From contig JAFYBJ010000028.1 of assembly GCA_017540265.1 (NCBI GenBank), positions 1 through 40,259 of the forward strand: 40,259 nt of DNA, in the 5' to 3' direction. Position 1 is the first letter of the stretch. The number at the start of each line of letters is the position of its first letter. This document shows positions 1 to 7,850 of this stretch, piece by piece. A program made the translations under genes and the position numbers. Under the pieces are notes generated by a model. It was given only the letters and a program-made list of their open reading frames with translations, was not told where the DNA came from and did no database searches. Origin of the DNA: Lachnospiraceae bacterium (GTDB taxonomy: Bacteria > Bacillota > Clostridia > Lachnospirales > Lachnospiraceae).

Positions 1-233
1 CAAAGACGGTCACCCTCAGCGTAAAGACTTCACCTGCGCTTAATAAGTCTGATATAAAGGCGGTATGGTCTGTGGCTAATGAAGGGAACGGCGTGAAGAA
101 GATAAGCGATGAGAACGGAAAGGCTGTATTTGAAGTTTCAGCAGCAACGAAGGATACCGTTGTAACAGCTACTGTAACGGATCCCGTCACCGGAAGAACC
201 TATACGGTCAACAGCGTGATAGATGTAAACTAA
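1..233 (+). CDS. C-terminal end of a secreted protein with a bacterial Ig-like domain (5' truncated)
   Basis: An open frame enters from the left edge (first full codon at position 3) and ends in TAA at 231-233, giving 76 residues. The pattern of alternating beta strands (KTVTLSV, KAVWSVAN, GKAVFEVS, TVVTATVTD, YTVNSVIDV) is that of a Big_2-type bacterial Ig-like repeat, usually found in surface or secreted clostridial proteins. There is no sortase motif or hydrophobic tail at the C terminus, so anchoring must be elsewhere or absent. The rest of the gene lies outside the window, so its overall function is unknown. A strong terminator follows directly. Confidence 0.7.
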   Translation, partial: KTVTLSVKTSPALNKSDIKAVWSVANEGNGVKKISDENGKAVFEVSAATKDTVVTATVTDPVTGRTYTVNSVIDVN

Positions 234-258
234 ACTGACAGACTGATACTCTGTCCTG

Positions 259-287
259 AAAAGCCCCGGCACCGCCGGGGCTTTTGT
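259..287 (+). terminator. Rho-independent terminator
   Basis: The GC-rich stem AAAAGCCCCGGC / GCCGGGGCTTTT has a three-base loop and ends in T residues. It sits 26 nt after the stop codon of the Ig-like gene and would end that transcript. Confidence 0.9.
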
Positions 288-376
288 TATCGCAGGGGCG
301 GCGACATGTCTTGAGAAGTCCATTTCCCGTTTCGCCCGCAACACGCATATGTCGGACGGTGAGTTTTTCTGTGGTT

Positions 377-536
377 TTGTGGTATAACAGGGACGTTATG
401 CGCAAAAAGCAAGCGCTTTTGCCCGCCATGGATGGCGGGCAGCGTAGCGTTTGTGGTATAACAGGGACGTTATGCACAAAAAGCAAGCGCTTTTGCCCGC
501 CATGGATGGCGGGCAGCGTAGCGTTTGTGGTATAAT
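377..536 (+). repeat. 74-bp tandem repeat (two copies plus a 12-bp partial third) with REP-like hairpins
   Basis: Copies at 377-450 and 451-524 differ at a single base (402 versus 476). A third partial copy starts at 525 and runs into the aguB promoter. Each unit carries TGGTATAAC (a near -10 element), the small stem AAAAGC/GCTTTT, and a strong hairpin GCCCGCCA-TGGA-TGGCGGGC (421-440 and 495-514), further extendable by CGCT/AGCG. The hairpin resembles REP-type intergenic palindromes. The coding potential across it looks spurious. Whether the unit is dispersed in the genome cannot be seen here. Confidence 0.85.
528..536 (+). promoter_or_regulatory. Extended -10 promoter of the amidase gene
   Basis: TGGTATAAT is a perfect extended -10 with no recognisable -35. 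It lies only 8 nt before the ATG at 545, so a transcript from it would be leaderless or nearly so. It forms the junction with the partial third repeat copy, where TATAAC in the full repeats becomes TATAAT. Confidence 0.6.
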
Positions 537-544
537 GTCTCACC

Positions 545-1441
545 ATGAGAAAGATTACTGTATCCGCATGCCAGATGAGCATGTGCAATGATGTTGATGA
601 AAATATAAAAAAGGCGTCCGGGCTGGCTGAGAAGGCAGCAGAGGATGGAGCAAATATCATACTCCTCCCCGAACTCTTTGAGACTCCTTATTTCTGCCAG
701 GAGAGAAAATACGGACATTACGGGCTGGCGCATACGGTGGATGAGGATCCTGCTGTCAGGCATTTTAAAAAGCTGGCGGCAAAGCTTCATGCAGTCATAC
801 CCGTGAGCTTTTATGAAAAGGCAGGAACCGTGCTCTATAATTCACTGGCCATTATAGATGCGGACGGCGAGCTTCTTGGGGTATACAGGAAGACGCACAT
901 CCCCGATGATCACTTTTATCAGGAAAAATTTTACTTCACACCGGGAGATACCGGTTTTAAGGTGTGGGATACCGCTTTTGGGAAAATAGGAGCGGGCATA
1001 TGCTGGGATCAGTGGTTTCCGGAAAGCGCCAGGTGCATGGCTCTCAAGGGAGCGGAGGTACTGCTTTATCCCACGGCAATAGGTTCCGAGCCGGTGCTTG
1101 AGACGGATTCCATGCCACACTGGAGGCGGTGCATGCAGGGACATGCGGCAGCAAATCTCATGCCTCTTGCGGCGGCAAACCGCATTGGTACCGAAACCAT
1201 TACGGCATCTGACGATAATAACATGCAGTCTTCATCCCTTGTTTTTTACGGTTCATCCTTTATATGCGATCATACAGGTGAAATAAAAGCGTCTGCAGAC
1301 AGAGATTCCGATATGGTGATAAGTTCGCAGTTCGATCTGGATGAGCTTTATGAATTTCGCATGAGCTGGGGAGTTTTCAGGGATCGCAGGCCTGAGATGT
1401 ATGGCGTGCTTTCCGGAAAAAAGACTGATACGGAGGCATAG
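545..1441 (+). CDS. aguB: Nitrilase-superfamily amidase, N-carbamoylputrescine amidase-like
   Basis: The 298-aa protein has the complete nitrilase-superfamily triad: Glu43 in LPELFETPYF, Lys116 in YRKTHIPD and Cys153 in GICWDQWFPE. These motif contexts and the length match N-carbamoylputrescine amidohydrolases, which release putrescine, CO2 and ammonia in the agmatine route to polyamines. Agmatine deiminase and other agu genes are not in the window, so the substrate rests on family resemblance only; another omega-amidase or carbamoyl-amide substrate is possible. The ATG at 545 has no Shine-Dalgarno sequence and lies just after an extended -10, suggesting leaderless expression. trkA starts 9 nt downstream and may be cotranscribed. 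Confidence 0.75.
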   Translation: MRKITVSACQMSMCNDVDENIKKASGLAEKAAEDGANIILLPELFETPYFCQERKYGHYGLAHTVDEDPAVRHFKKLAAKLHAVIPVSFYEKAGTVLYNSLAIIDADGELLGVYRKTHIPDDHFYQEKFYFTPGDTGFKVWDTAFGKIGAGICWDQWFPESARCMALKGAEVLLYPTAIGSEPVLETDSMPHWRRCMQGHAAANLMPLAAANRIGTETITASDDNNMQSSSLVFYGSSFICDHTGEIKASADRDSDMVISSQFDLDELYEFRMSWGVFRDRRPEMYGVLSGKKTDTEA

Positions 1442-1450
1442 TATAAACAG

Positions 1451-2806
1451 ATGAAGATAGTGATAGCAGGCTGCGGAAAGTTAGGCTTTGCACTTGCGAA
1501 ACAGCTTTCGGCAGAGGAACATGATGTAACTGTTATAGATCTCAGTACGGAGAAGCTTGGACGTACACTGGCAGTCCTTGATATACAGGGCATAGCGGGT
1601 AATGCCACATCCTTCAAGACACAGAAGGAAGCGGGGGTTCCGGATGCGGATCTGATGATAGCCGTTACGGGTGCCGATGAAGTAAATCTTCTTTGCTGTC
1701 TTATAGCGGGACGCACAGGCGTAAGGAAGACCATTGCCAGGGTGAGAAATCCTGTATATAACGATGAAGTGGGCTTTCTTTCGGGACAGTTGGGTATTTC
1801 GGTGGCAATAAATCCCGAGCTTGCATGCGCAAGGAATATGGCCAGGCTTTTAGAGGTCCCTGCAGCCCTTGAGATCACATCATTTGCCAGGGGCCGAGTG
1901 GATCTTTTGAAGCTTTCGCTTCCTGCGGACACGCCTCTTGACGGACTTACGGTAATGGATTTTGCAAAACAGGGACGTAAGGGAACTCTTATTTCGGCGT
2001 TGTCAAGAAACGGTGAGGTCATCATCCCTGACGGCCGTACGAAGATACAGGCCGGCGATGATATGTATGTGATAACACCTCCTGCGCAGATCCATAAGCT
2101 TTTAGCTTCTGCGGGAATAGTTTCAAAACCGGTGAGGAACGTGATAATAGCCGGCGGCGGGACTACGGCATATTATCTTGCAAAGCGTCTTGAACGTGAC
2201 CAGATAGATGTAAAGATAATCGAGATGGATAAGAAGCGTGCAGAGGAATTAAGCGATCTGCTTCCGGAATGCATAATAATCAACGGTGACGCCTCCGACA
2301 GGCAGCTTCTCATGGAAGAGGGGCTCTTAAATTCCGACGGTCTTGTGAGCCTTACAAATCTTGACGAGGAAAATATGGTGCTTTCCATGTTTGCAAATAA
2401 AGTGGGACATGCAAAGACCATCACAAAGCTTAATCATATTTCTTTTGATGAGGTGGTTTCGGATCTGCCCTTGGGCTCCATAGTATCACCGAAGGATGCC
2501 ATAGCGAAAATGATACTCCAGTATGTACGTGCCATGCAGAATACCTTCGGAAGCAATGTGGAGACTCTTACCAGGATACTTGATGATAAGGCGGAGGTGC
2601 TGGAATTTGCCATAAGGCAGAAGTCGGAAGTTACCGACAAACCTCTTATGGAGCTTTCCTTAAAGAAGGGGCTTTTAGTCTGTGCTATAGTAAGGGAGGG
2701 GAAGGTGATAACTCCCGGAGGCCGCGACGATATGAGAGTGGGAGACAATGTTGTGATAATGACGACCATAAAAGGTCTGAATGATATAAAGGATATACTG
2801 GCATGA
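1451..2806 (+). CDS. trkA: Trk system K+ uptake regulatory subunit TrkA
   Basis: This 451-aa cytosolic protein has two tandem RCK units, each an NAD-binding Rossmann half followed by an RCK_C half. The first glycine motif is GCGKLG (residues 7-12) and the second GGGTTA (about 235-240); RCK_C regions fall near 140-220 and 370-450. TrkA of this double form gates the TrkH/KtrB K+ translocator in response to nucleotides. The gene overlaps trkH by 4 nt (ATGA), so the two are translationally coupled. GGAGG at 1433-1437, inside the end of the upstream gene, is a slightly distant ribosome-binding site. Confidence 0.93.
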   Translation: MKIVIAGCGKLGFALAKQLSAEEHDVTVIDLSTEKLGRTLAVLDIQGIAGNATSFKTQKEAGVPDADLMIAVTGADEVNLLCCLIAGRTGVRKTIARVRNPVYNDEVGFLSGQLGISVAINPELACARNMARLLEVPAALEITSFARGRVDLLKLSLPADTPLDGLTVMDFAKQGRKGTLISALSRNGEVIIPDGRTKIQAGDDMYVITPPAQIHKLLASAGIVSKPVRNVIIAGGGTTAYYLAKRLERDQIDVKIIEMDKKRAEELSDLLPECIIINGDASDRQLLMEEGLLNSDGLVSLTNLDEENMVLSMFANKVGHAKTITKLNHISFDEVVSDLPLGSIVSPKDAIAKMILQYVRAMQNTFGSNVETLTRILDDKAEVLEFAIRQKSEVTDKPLMELSLKKGLLVCAIVREGKVITPGGRDDMRVGDNVVIMTTIKGLNDIKDILA

Positions 2807-4245
2807 ATTACGGGATCATCCGGTATGTGCTGGCAAGAGTGATACAGATAGTGGGTGCCATGATGGTGGCCCCTTTTGCCGTGTCCTTCATATACGGGGA
2901 GAAGGAAGGTATATATTATCTTGCCTGCGCTGCGGGTGCGCTGCTGACCGGAGGGGCGCTTGCCGTTAAGAAACCGGAAAAAAAGGATTTTTATGCAAAG
3001 GAAGGTTTTGTAGTCACTGCGGCTTCCTGGATACTGCTCTCGGTGATAGGGGCACTTCCTCTTTATTTTTCCGGTGAGATGGCATCATTTACGGATGCTC
3101 TTTTTGAGACTGTTTCGGGTTTTACCACAACAGGTGCTTCCGTGGTGCCTGCAGTGGAAGATCTTTCCAGATCAGCAAATTTCTGGAGATGTTTCATACA
3201 GCTTATCGGAGGTATGGGAGTTCTTGTATTTCTGCTTGCGATGCTTCCCATGACCGGCGGTCAGGATATATACATTATGAAAGCCGAATCACCGGGGCCG
3301 GATGTAGGCAAGCTGGTGCCAAGGGTCCGCAGAACGGCTTATTATCTGTATGCCATATATTTTCTCCTTACGACGGTGCTTTTCTTTGCGCTGCTTATAG
3401 CGGGGATGCCTTTATATGATGCCATATGCACTGCTTTCACCACCACCAGCACAGGCGGTTTCGGTATAAAGAATGATTCCCTCGGAGGTTATGCTCCGGA
3501 AGTGCAGTATGTGGTGGCGGGCTTTCTTTTCCTTGCGGGCATAAATTATAATTTTTACTTTTACATTTTCAGGAAGAGGATAAAGGATGCATTTTCATCC
3601 GAAGAAGTAAGGCTGTATGCGTTTATCTTTTTTGCATCGGTGTTTTTCATAGCCATAGTGCTCATAAACGGAAAAGTATGCGGGACAGAGCCTGCATTCA
3701 GACATGCTTTTTTCCAGGTGGGTTCTATCATGACTACCGCCGGATTTTCTTCCATCGATTATAATGACTGGCCGGCTGCGGCAAGGGAAGTGATCATTTT
3801 CCTTATGCTGCTTGGAGGATGTGCCGGAAGCACCAGCGGCGGAATAAAGGTGAGCCGTCTCATCATATACGTAAAGATACTCGGCAGGGAGCTTATGGAG
3901 CTCTGTCATCCCAGGGCGGTGAAGACTATACGTATGGACGGCGCCAGGGTAAACAACGAAGTGGTCAAATCCGCGGTATCCTTTATCATCGCCTATGCTT
4001 TTATATTTGTGATCTCCGTACTGCTTGTAAGTATGGACGGAAAGGATTTTACAACGAATTTTACAGCTGTGGCTTCGGGGCTTGGAAATATAGGTCCCGG
4101 ATTCTCGTTAGTGGGACCGGCTGAGAATTTCGCACATTTTTCGATGCTCTCAAAATATGTGATCATGTTTGATATGATAGCCGGCCGTCTGGAGATATTC
4201 CCGCTTCTTGTTCTTCTTGCTCCCGCTACATGGAGGAGAAAGTAA
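2803..4245 (+). CDS. trkH: Trk/Ktr-type K+ transporter membrane subunit TrkH
   Basis: The 480-aa integral membrane protein has many hydrophobic segments and the four-fold loop pattern of the SKT family. Filter-like segments include SGFTTTGAS, TTTSTGGFG, MTTAGFSS and SGLGNIGPGFS, with GGCAGSTSGGIKVSR after the third. It forms the K+ conducting pore gated by TrkA, encoded immediately upstream with a 4-nt overlap. Length and topology are typical. No terminator is evident; the next gene has its own promoter. Confidence 0.93.
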   Translation: MNYGIIRYVLARVIQIVGAMMVAPFAVSFIYGEKEGIYYLACAAGALLTGGALAVKKPEKKDFYAKEGFVVTAASWILLSVIGALPLYFSGEMASFTDALFETVSGFTTTGASVVPAVEDLSRSANFWRCFIQLIGGMGVLVFLLAMLPMTGGQDIYIMKAESPGPDVGKLVPRVRRTAYYLYAIYFLLTTVLFFALLIAGMPLYDAICTAFTTTSTGGFGIKNDSLGGYAPEVQYVVAGFLFLAGINYNFYFYIFRKRIKDAFSSEEVRLYAFIFFASVFFIAIVLINGKVCGTEPAFRHAFFQVGSIMTTAGFSSIDYNDWPAAAREVIIFLMLLGGCAGSTSGGIKVSRLIIYVKILGRELMELCHPRAVKTIRMDGARVNNEVVKSAVSFIIAYAFIFVISVLLVSMDGKDFTTNFTAVASGLGNIGPGFSLVGPAENFAHFSMLSKYVIMFDMIAGRLEIFPLLVLLAPATWRRK

Positions 4246-4270
4246 AGGCATGGCGGCTGCCGAAAAAATA

Positions 4271-4279
4271 TGATATAAT
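4271..4279 (+). promoter_or_regulatory. Extended -10 promoter for the EAL/HDOD gene
   Basis: TGATATAAT is 40 nt before the ATG at 4320; no good -35 is seen. AAAGGAG at about 4303-4309 supplies the ribosome-binding site. Confidence 0.6.
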
Positions 4280-4319
4280 GACTATGCTGCTTTTTTACAG
4301 ATGAAAGGAGTCCGGAGCG

Positions 4320-5552
4320 ATGTTAGCTGCACTGATCCCTCTTTTTGACCACAATATGAAAGTTTGTGCATATTCCATATTTGCACAAAAGGAGAATTTC
4401 CTTTTAAATCCGAGGCTTTTGGGTGTCGGACGTTTTGACGGCGCGTCAAATATCGAAGGAATGAAGATAGTGGAGAGCATGGGGCTCGATACGGTATCGG
4501 ATGAAAAGACCGTATTCATAGAGCTCAATAATATCTCTCTTTTTTCGGATATTGCGGGGCAGTGTGATGCTCCTCATGACAAGCAGGTTCTGCTGATCGA
4601 CAAGGATATACCGCCTGAGCGGAGATATATCGACAGGATCATCGAACTCAAGAAGGAAGGCTACCGGTTTGGTATCAGGAAGCTCCCGGTGAGCCAGTTT
4701 GAAGCTTACAGGGAGATACTCAAGGAAACAGATTATGTTTTCCTCAATCACAAGAAGATAGATATAACCAAGGCGAAGGTTTATTTCTCAAGGATGTACC
4801 CCAATGTTAAGCTTGTAGCCGTGAATGTGAATTCCAAGGAAGATTTCGACATTCTTAAGGAAGGCGGCGGATATGATCTTTATGAGGGTGAATTCTTCAG
4901 GACTCCCGTGAAGACAAGCGGAGAGGAGCTTGCTCCTTTAAAGGTCAATTACCTTGAGCTTTTAAATATCGTAAATGATATAGATTTTGATCTGGCGGAT
5001 GCTGCCGATGTTATAGGCAGGGATCCGGCGCTTGTTATCTCCCTTCTTGAGATGGTAAACCGTATGACGGTAAATTCCGGCATTACTTCGGTCCGTCATG
5101 CTGCAGCTATGTTGGGTCAGAGGGAACTTAAAAAGTGGATAAATACGGCAGTTACCAGGGAGCTTTGTGCGGATAAGCCCAGTGAGATCATGCGCACATC
5201 CCTTATAAGGGCACGTTTTGCGGAGAATCTTGCGCCGGTATTCGAAATGGCGGGACTTTCCTCCGAGCTTTTCCTTATGGGTCTTTTCTCGGTGCTGGAT
5301 GTCATATTGGACAAGCCCATGCCCGAGGCGCTGGAAATGGTAAAGGTATCAAAAGAGATAAGGCAGGCTCTGTTGGATAAGAGCGGACCTTTTTCCCAGG
5401 CGCTGGATTTCATGATGCAATATGAGAATGCCTCCTGGCAGGAAGTTTCCAGACAGATGGTTGTGGCAGGCATAGATGAAAATACAATCTACAATGCATA
5501 TGTGGATGCCCTCAGATGGTTTAAGGAACTCTTTGAGATCAGGACAAGATAA
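4320..5552 (+). CDS. YuxH-like EAL/HDOD-domain signalling protein with degenerate EAL
   Basis: The 410-aa protein matches the YuxH-type architecture. An N-terminal EAL-like half (about 1-205) keeps the fold pattern, for example VLLIDKDIPPERRYIDRI and a terminal GGYDLYEGEFF, the position of the usual G-x-QG-x-x-F signature. It lacks the catalytic EAL motif and acidic metal ligands, so it should not hydrolyse c-di-GMP. The C-terminal half (about 205-395) is an HDOD domain (LNIVNDIDFDLADAADVIGR, then SLLEMVNR). Such proteins are thought to act as signalling adaptors; the target here is unknown. It stands alone between its own promoter and a terminator. Confidence 0.8.
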   Translation: MLAALIPLFDHNMKVCAYSIFAQKENFLLNPRLLGVGRFDGASNIEGMKIVESMGLDTVSDEKTVFIELNNISLFSDIAGQCDAPHDKQVLLIDKDIPPERRYIDRIIELKKEGYRFGIRKLPVSQFEAYREILKETDYVFLNHKKIDITKAKVYFSRMYPNVKLVAVNVNSKEDFDILKEGGGYDLYEGEFFRTPVKTSGEELAPLKVNYLELLNIVNDIDFDLADAADVIGRDPALVISLLEMVNRMTVNSGITSVRHAAAMLGQRELKKWINTAVTRELCADKPSEIMRTSLIRARFAENLAPVFEMAGLSSELFLMGLFSVLDVILDKPMPEALEMVKVSKEIRQALLDKSGPFSQALDFMMQYENASWQEVSRQMVVAGIDENTIYNAYVDALRWFKELFEIRTR

Positions 5553-5579
5553 AGGGCAAAAGAAGAATATGATAATAAT

Positions 5580-5605
5580 AAAGCCGGCCGTAAAAGCCGG
5601 CTTTT
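5580..5605 (+). terminator. Rho-independent terminator
   Basis: The stem AAAGCCGGC / GCCGGCTTT is followed by T residues. It lies 28 nt after the HDOD gene and 15 nt before the ATG of the next gene, so that gene either reads through it or starts within this short gap. Confidence 0.85.
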
Positions 5606-5619
5606 CAGAAGTTTGATTC

Positions 5620-6576
5620 ATGAAAAAGATCATCTGGGCGTCTTACGCGGCGCGTCGTTTCCTTAAGAAAAAACTTCATATAAAGAGAAAGCCCGGCTCA
5701 CCATACGGGGGCAGGCGCTTTACGTCTGATGAAGAGGCGGCAAAAGAGCTTGCGGGGCTTATAAAGAGCGGGAAGCCGTTTATGGCCGGACGTCTCGGAC
5801 TTTTTGAAACGGCTGTCATGAGGATGTATGAATTCGGTATAAAAAAGAAATATGCCCTTACGATGGATAATCTTTATAATTGCGCAGGTTTCTTTCCAAA
5901 GGACATAAGCCTTGGCGGAAGGTTTACGGAGCTTATGAAAGACGGACTGGGGCAGACGGATATTCTTGCCTGCAACCTGGAGTTTCTTGAGGATTATTTT
6001 GTTAAGACCTGTCTGCCGAAGGAGAGCGTTATCACAAAAAAATTCACGCTTTATGAAAATCATAAGCTGGATACACACTGGAGCGCGGCCCTTGAAGGAA
6101 AGAAAGTCCTTGTGGTAACTCCATTTTCCGATTCGGTAAAGCAGCAGTATGAAAAAAGGGAACTGCTTTATAAGGGCTCTGATATACTTCCGGAATTTGA
6201 GCTTTTGACATATAAGAGCCTTATGACGGTGGGTGATCTTAAGGATGATCGTTTTGAAAACTGGTTTGAAGCCCTTGAATTTATGGAAAAAGAGATCGCT
6301 TCCATTGATTTTGATATAGCCCTTCTCGGTTGCGGAGCCTATGGCTTTGCGCTTGCTGCGGCGATAAAAAGATCCGGAAGGCAGGCCGTGCATATGGGTG
6401 GCGTACTTCAGCTGCTCTTCGGTATAATGGGAAGACGCTGGGACGGTTCCAGATTCGGCGGAGCAGAAAAGATGGAAGCTTCGCTTAAGAAATACTACAA
6501 TGAGGCATGGACATATCCCATCGAAGGCAAGCCGGCGGAGGCTTCCGGGGTGGAATACGGACCGTATTGGAAATGA
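5620..6576 (+). CDS. GT-D fold-like putative glycosyltransferase
   Basis: A 318-aa soluble protein with a basic N terminus. It resembles the GT-D (DUF1792-like) fold proteins of polysaccharide loci: an R-x-G-x-x-E element near residues 58-63 (RLGLFE), a KKVLVVTPF strand at 161-169, and a C-terminal block at about 232-275 with LLGCGAYGFALAAAIKRSG followed by HMGGVLQLLFGI and GRRWD. That block is the most conserved part of the family as I know it. The donor and acceptor sugars cannot be inferred. It overlaps the following channel gene by 4 nt, an unexpected partnership. The family call comes from motif memory only. Confidence 0.6.
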   Translation: MKKIIWASYAARRFLKKKLHIKRKPGSPYGGRRFTSDEEAAKELAGLIKSGKPFMAGRLGLFETAVMRMYEFGIKKKYALTMDNLYNCAGFFPKDISLGGRFTELMKDGLGQTDILACNLEFLEDYFVKTCLPKESVITKKFTLYENHKLDTHWSAALEGKKVLVVTPFSDSVKQQYEKRELLYKGSDILPEFELLTYKSLMTVGDLKDDRFENWFEALEFMEKEIASIDFDIALLGCGAYGFALAAAIKRSGRQAVHMGGVLQLLFGIMGRRWDGSRFGGAEKMEASLKKYYNEAWTYPIEGKPAEASGVEYGPYWK

Positions 6577-7826
6577 CGATGCCGGATAAGAAAACAGAAG
6601 AAAAAAAGAATAAAAAAGCGAAGATACGCGGAGCCTGGAGTTTTGAAAGCCCGAAGCATGCTTCCTTCAGGGCTTCCGTATTTAATATGGTCGAAGTGGG
6701 CTACGATGAGGATATCATCGGCAGGGGCTATGATGTATTCAGTCTTTTGGTGATAGCGGTCAATCTCCTGATATCCGTGCTCATCACATTTGATGATATA
6801 GTGCTTAAATACGGAGAGCTGCTTTCGGTTTGTGAAGGACTGACGGTATTGTTTTTTGCCATTGATTATGTGCTTCGTCTGTGGACTTCGTCATTTTTAT
6901 ATCCCGCAAAGAAGCCGGCGGCTGCGATGCTTGGATATATCTTTTCATTAAACGGTATAGTGGATATCCTTTCATTCCTGCCGTATTATCTTCCTGTATT
7001 TTTCCCGCAGGGAGCTGTTGCTTTCAGGCTTTTCAGGCTGATGAGGATATTCAGACTCTTCAGGGTAAATGCGTATTATGATTCGCTGAATGTCATAACA
7101 GAGGTTTTAAAGAGCAAGGCAAAGCAGCTTATATCTTCGGTATTTGTGATCTTTTTACTGATACTTGCATCAAGTCTTTGCATGTACAGTGTGGAGCATG
7201 AGGCGCAGCCGGAAGTATTTGACAATGCTCTTTCGGGAATATGGTGGGCTTCTGCGACACTGCTTACCGTGGGGTACGGTGATATTTATCCCATAACGCC
7301 TTTAGGAAGGGTGCTTGGCACACTTATAACCTTTCTGGGTGTGGGAGCTGCCGCTATACCTACAGGTATCATTTCTGCCGGTTTTGTGGAGCAGTATTCC
7401 AGGCTCCAGGGAATGGCAGGGGAAAATACCGCACTGCAGATCATAAAACTTAAGCTTTCGGGGAAAGACGGCTGGGAAGGGAAACGGATAGCTGATATAA
7501 GTTTCCCCGGAGGGATGATAGTTGCGGCGGTGCTGCACGCCGGAGAAGTAAAGGTTCCAAGGGGAGATCTGGTCTTGTCTGAGGGGGATGTGCTGGTTCT
7601 TGGCGCGGAACCCTGTGATGAGGGCGTGGATATATATCTCACTGAAGTGACGGTTGAAAAAGGGCATGAGTGGGAAGGTGTAAAGATAAAGGATCTTGAT
7701 ATATCACGTCAGACCTTTATCATTACGGTTAAGAGGAAAAAGAAGGCTATGGTTCCCAATGGTTCATTTGTCATCAGGGCCGGAGATACTGTAGTGATGT
7801 ACACAAAAGGAAAAAGAAAACAATGA
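6573..7826 (+). CDS. Voltage-gated-like K+ channel with two RCK_C (TrkA_C) domains
   Basis: With the start at 6573 (ATGA overlap with the upstream stop) the protein has 417 residues; an in-frame reading further upstream would only overlap the previous gene. It has six transmembrane segments, an S4-like helix with regularly spaced arginines (about 152-164, FRLFRLMRIFRLFR), and the K+ selectivity filter TVGYGD at 232-237. The C terminus (about 285-417) holds two RCK_C-type ligand-binding modules, each a GDVLVLG or GDTVVMY-like unit, but no Rossmann RCK_N. The N terminus is highly charged (KKTEEKKNKKAK). It is distinct from the TrkAH system upstream. Confidence 0.85.
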   Translation: MTMPDKKTEEKKNKKAKIRGAWSFESPKHASFRASVFNMVEVGYDEDIIGRGYDVFSLLVIAVNLLISVLITFDDIVLKYGELLSVCEGLTVLFFAIDYVLRLWTSSFLYPAKKPAAAMLGYIFSLNGIVDILSFLPYYLPVFFPQGAVAFRLFRLMRIFRLFRVNAYYDSLNVITEVLKSKAKQLISSVFVIFLLILASSLCMYSVEHEAQPEVFDNALSGIWWASATLLTVGYGDIYPITPLGRVLGTLITFLGVGAAAIPTGIISAGFVEQYSRLQGMAGENTALQIIKLKLSGKDGWEGKRIADISFPGGMIVAAVLHAGEVKVPRGDLVLSEGDVLVLGAEPCDEGVDIYLTEVTVEKGHEWEGVKIKDLDISRQTFIITVKRKKKAMVPNGSFVIRAGDTVVMYTKGKRKQ

Positions 7827-7850
7827 TCTGAGATCAGACGGAGGTGTTTT

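Noticed and set aside
284-535. Open frame encoding a short Met-Arg-Lys-Lys peptide with internal repeats
   Set aside because: It is created by the 74-bp hairpin repeat, has no ribosome-binding site and reads in several frames across the palindromes; more likely non-coding.
4320-5552. Active c-di-GMP phosphodiesterase (EAL)
   Set aside because: The EAL catalytic signature and metal-binding acids are missing in the N-terminal half; only the fold-level pattern with a C-terminal HDOD remains.
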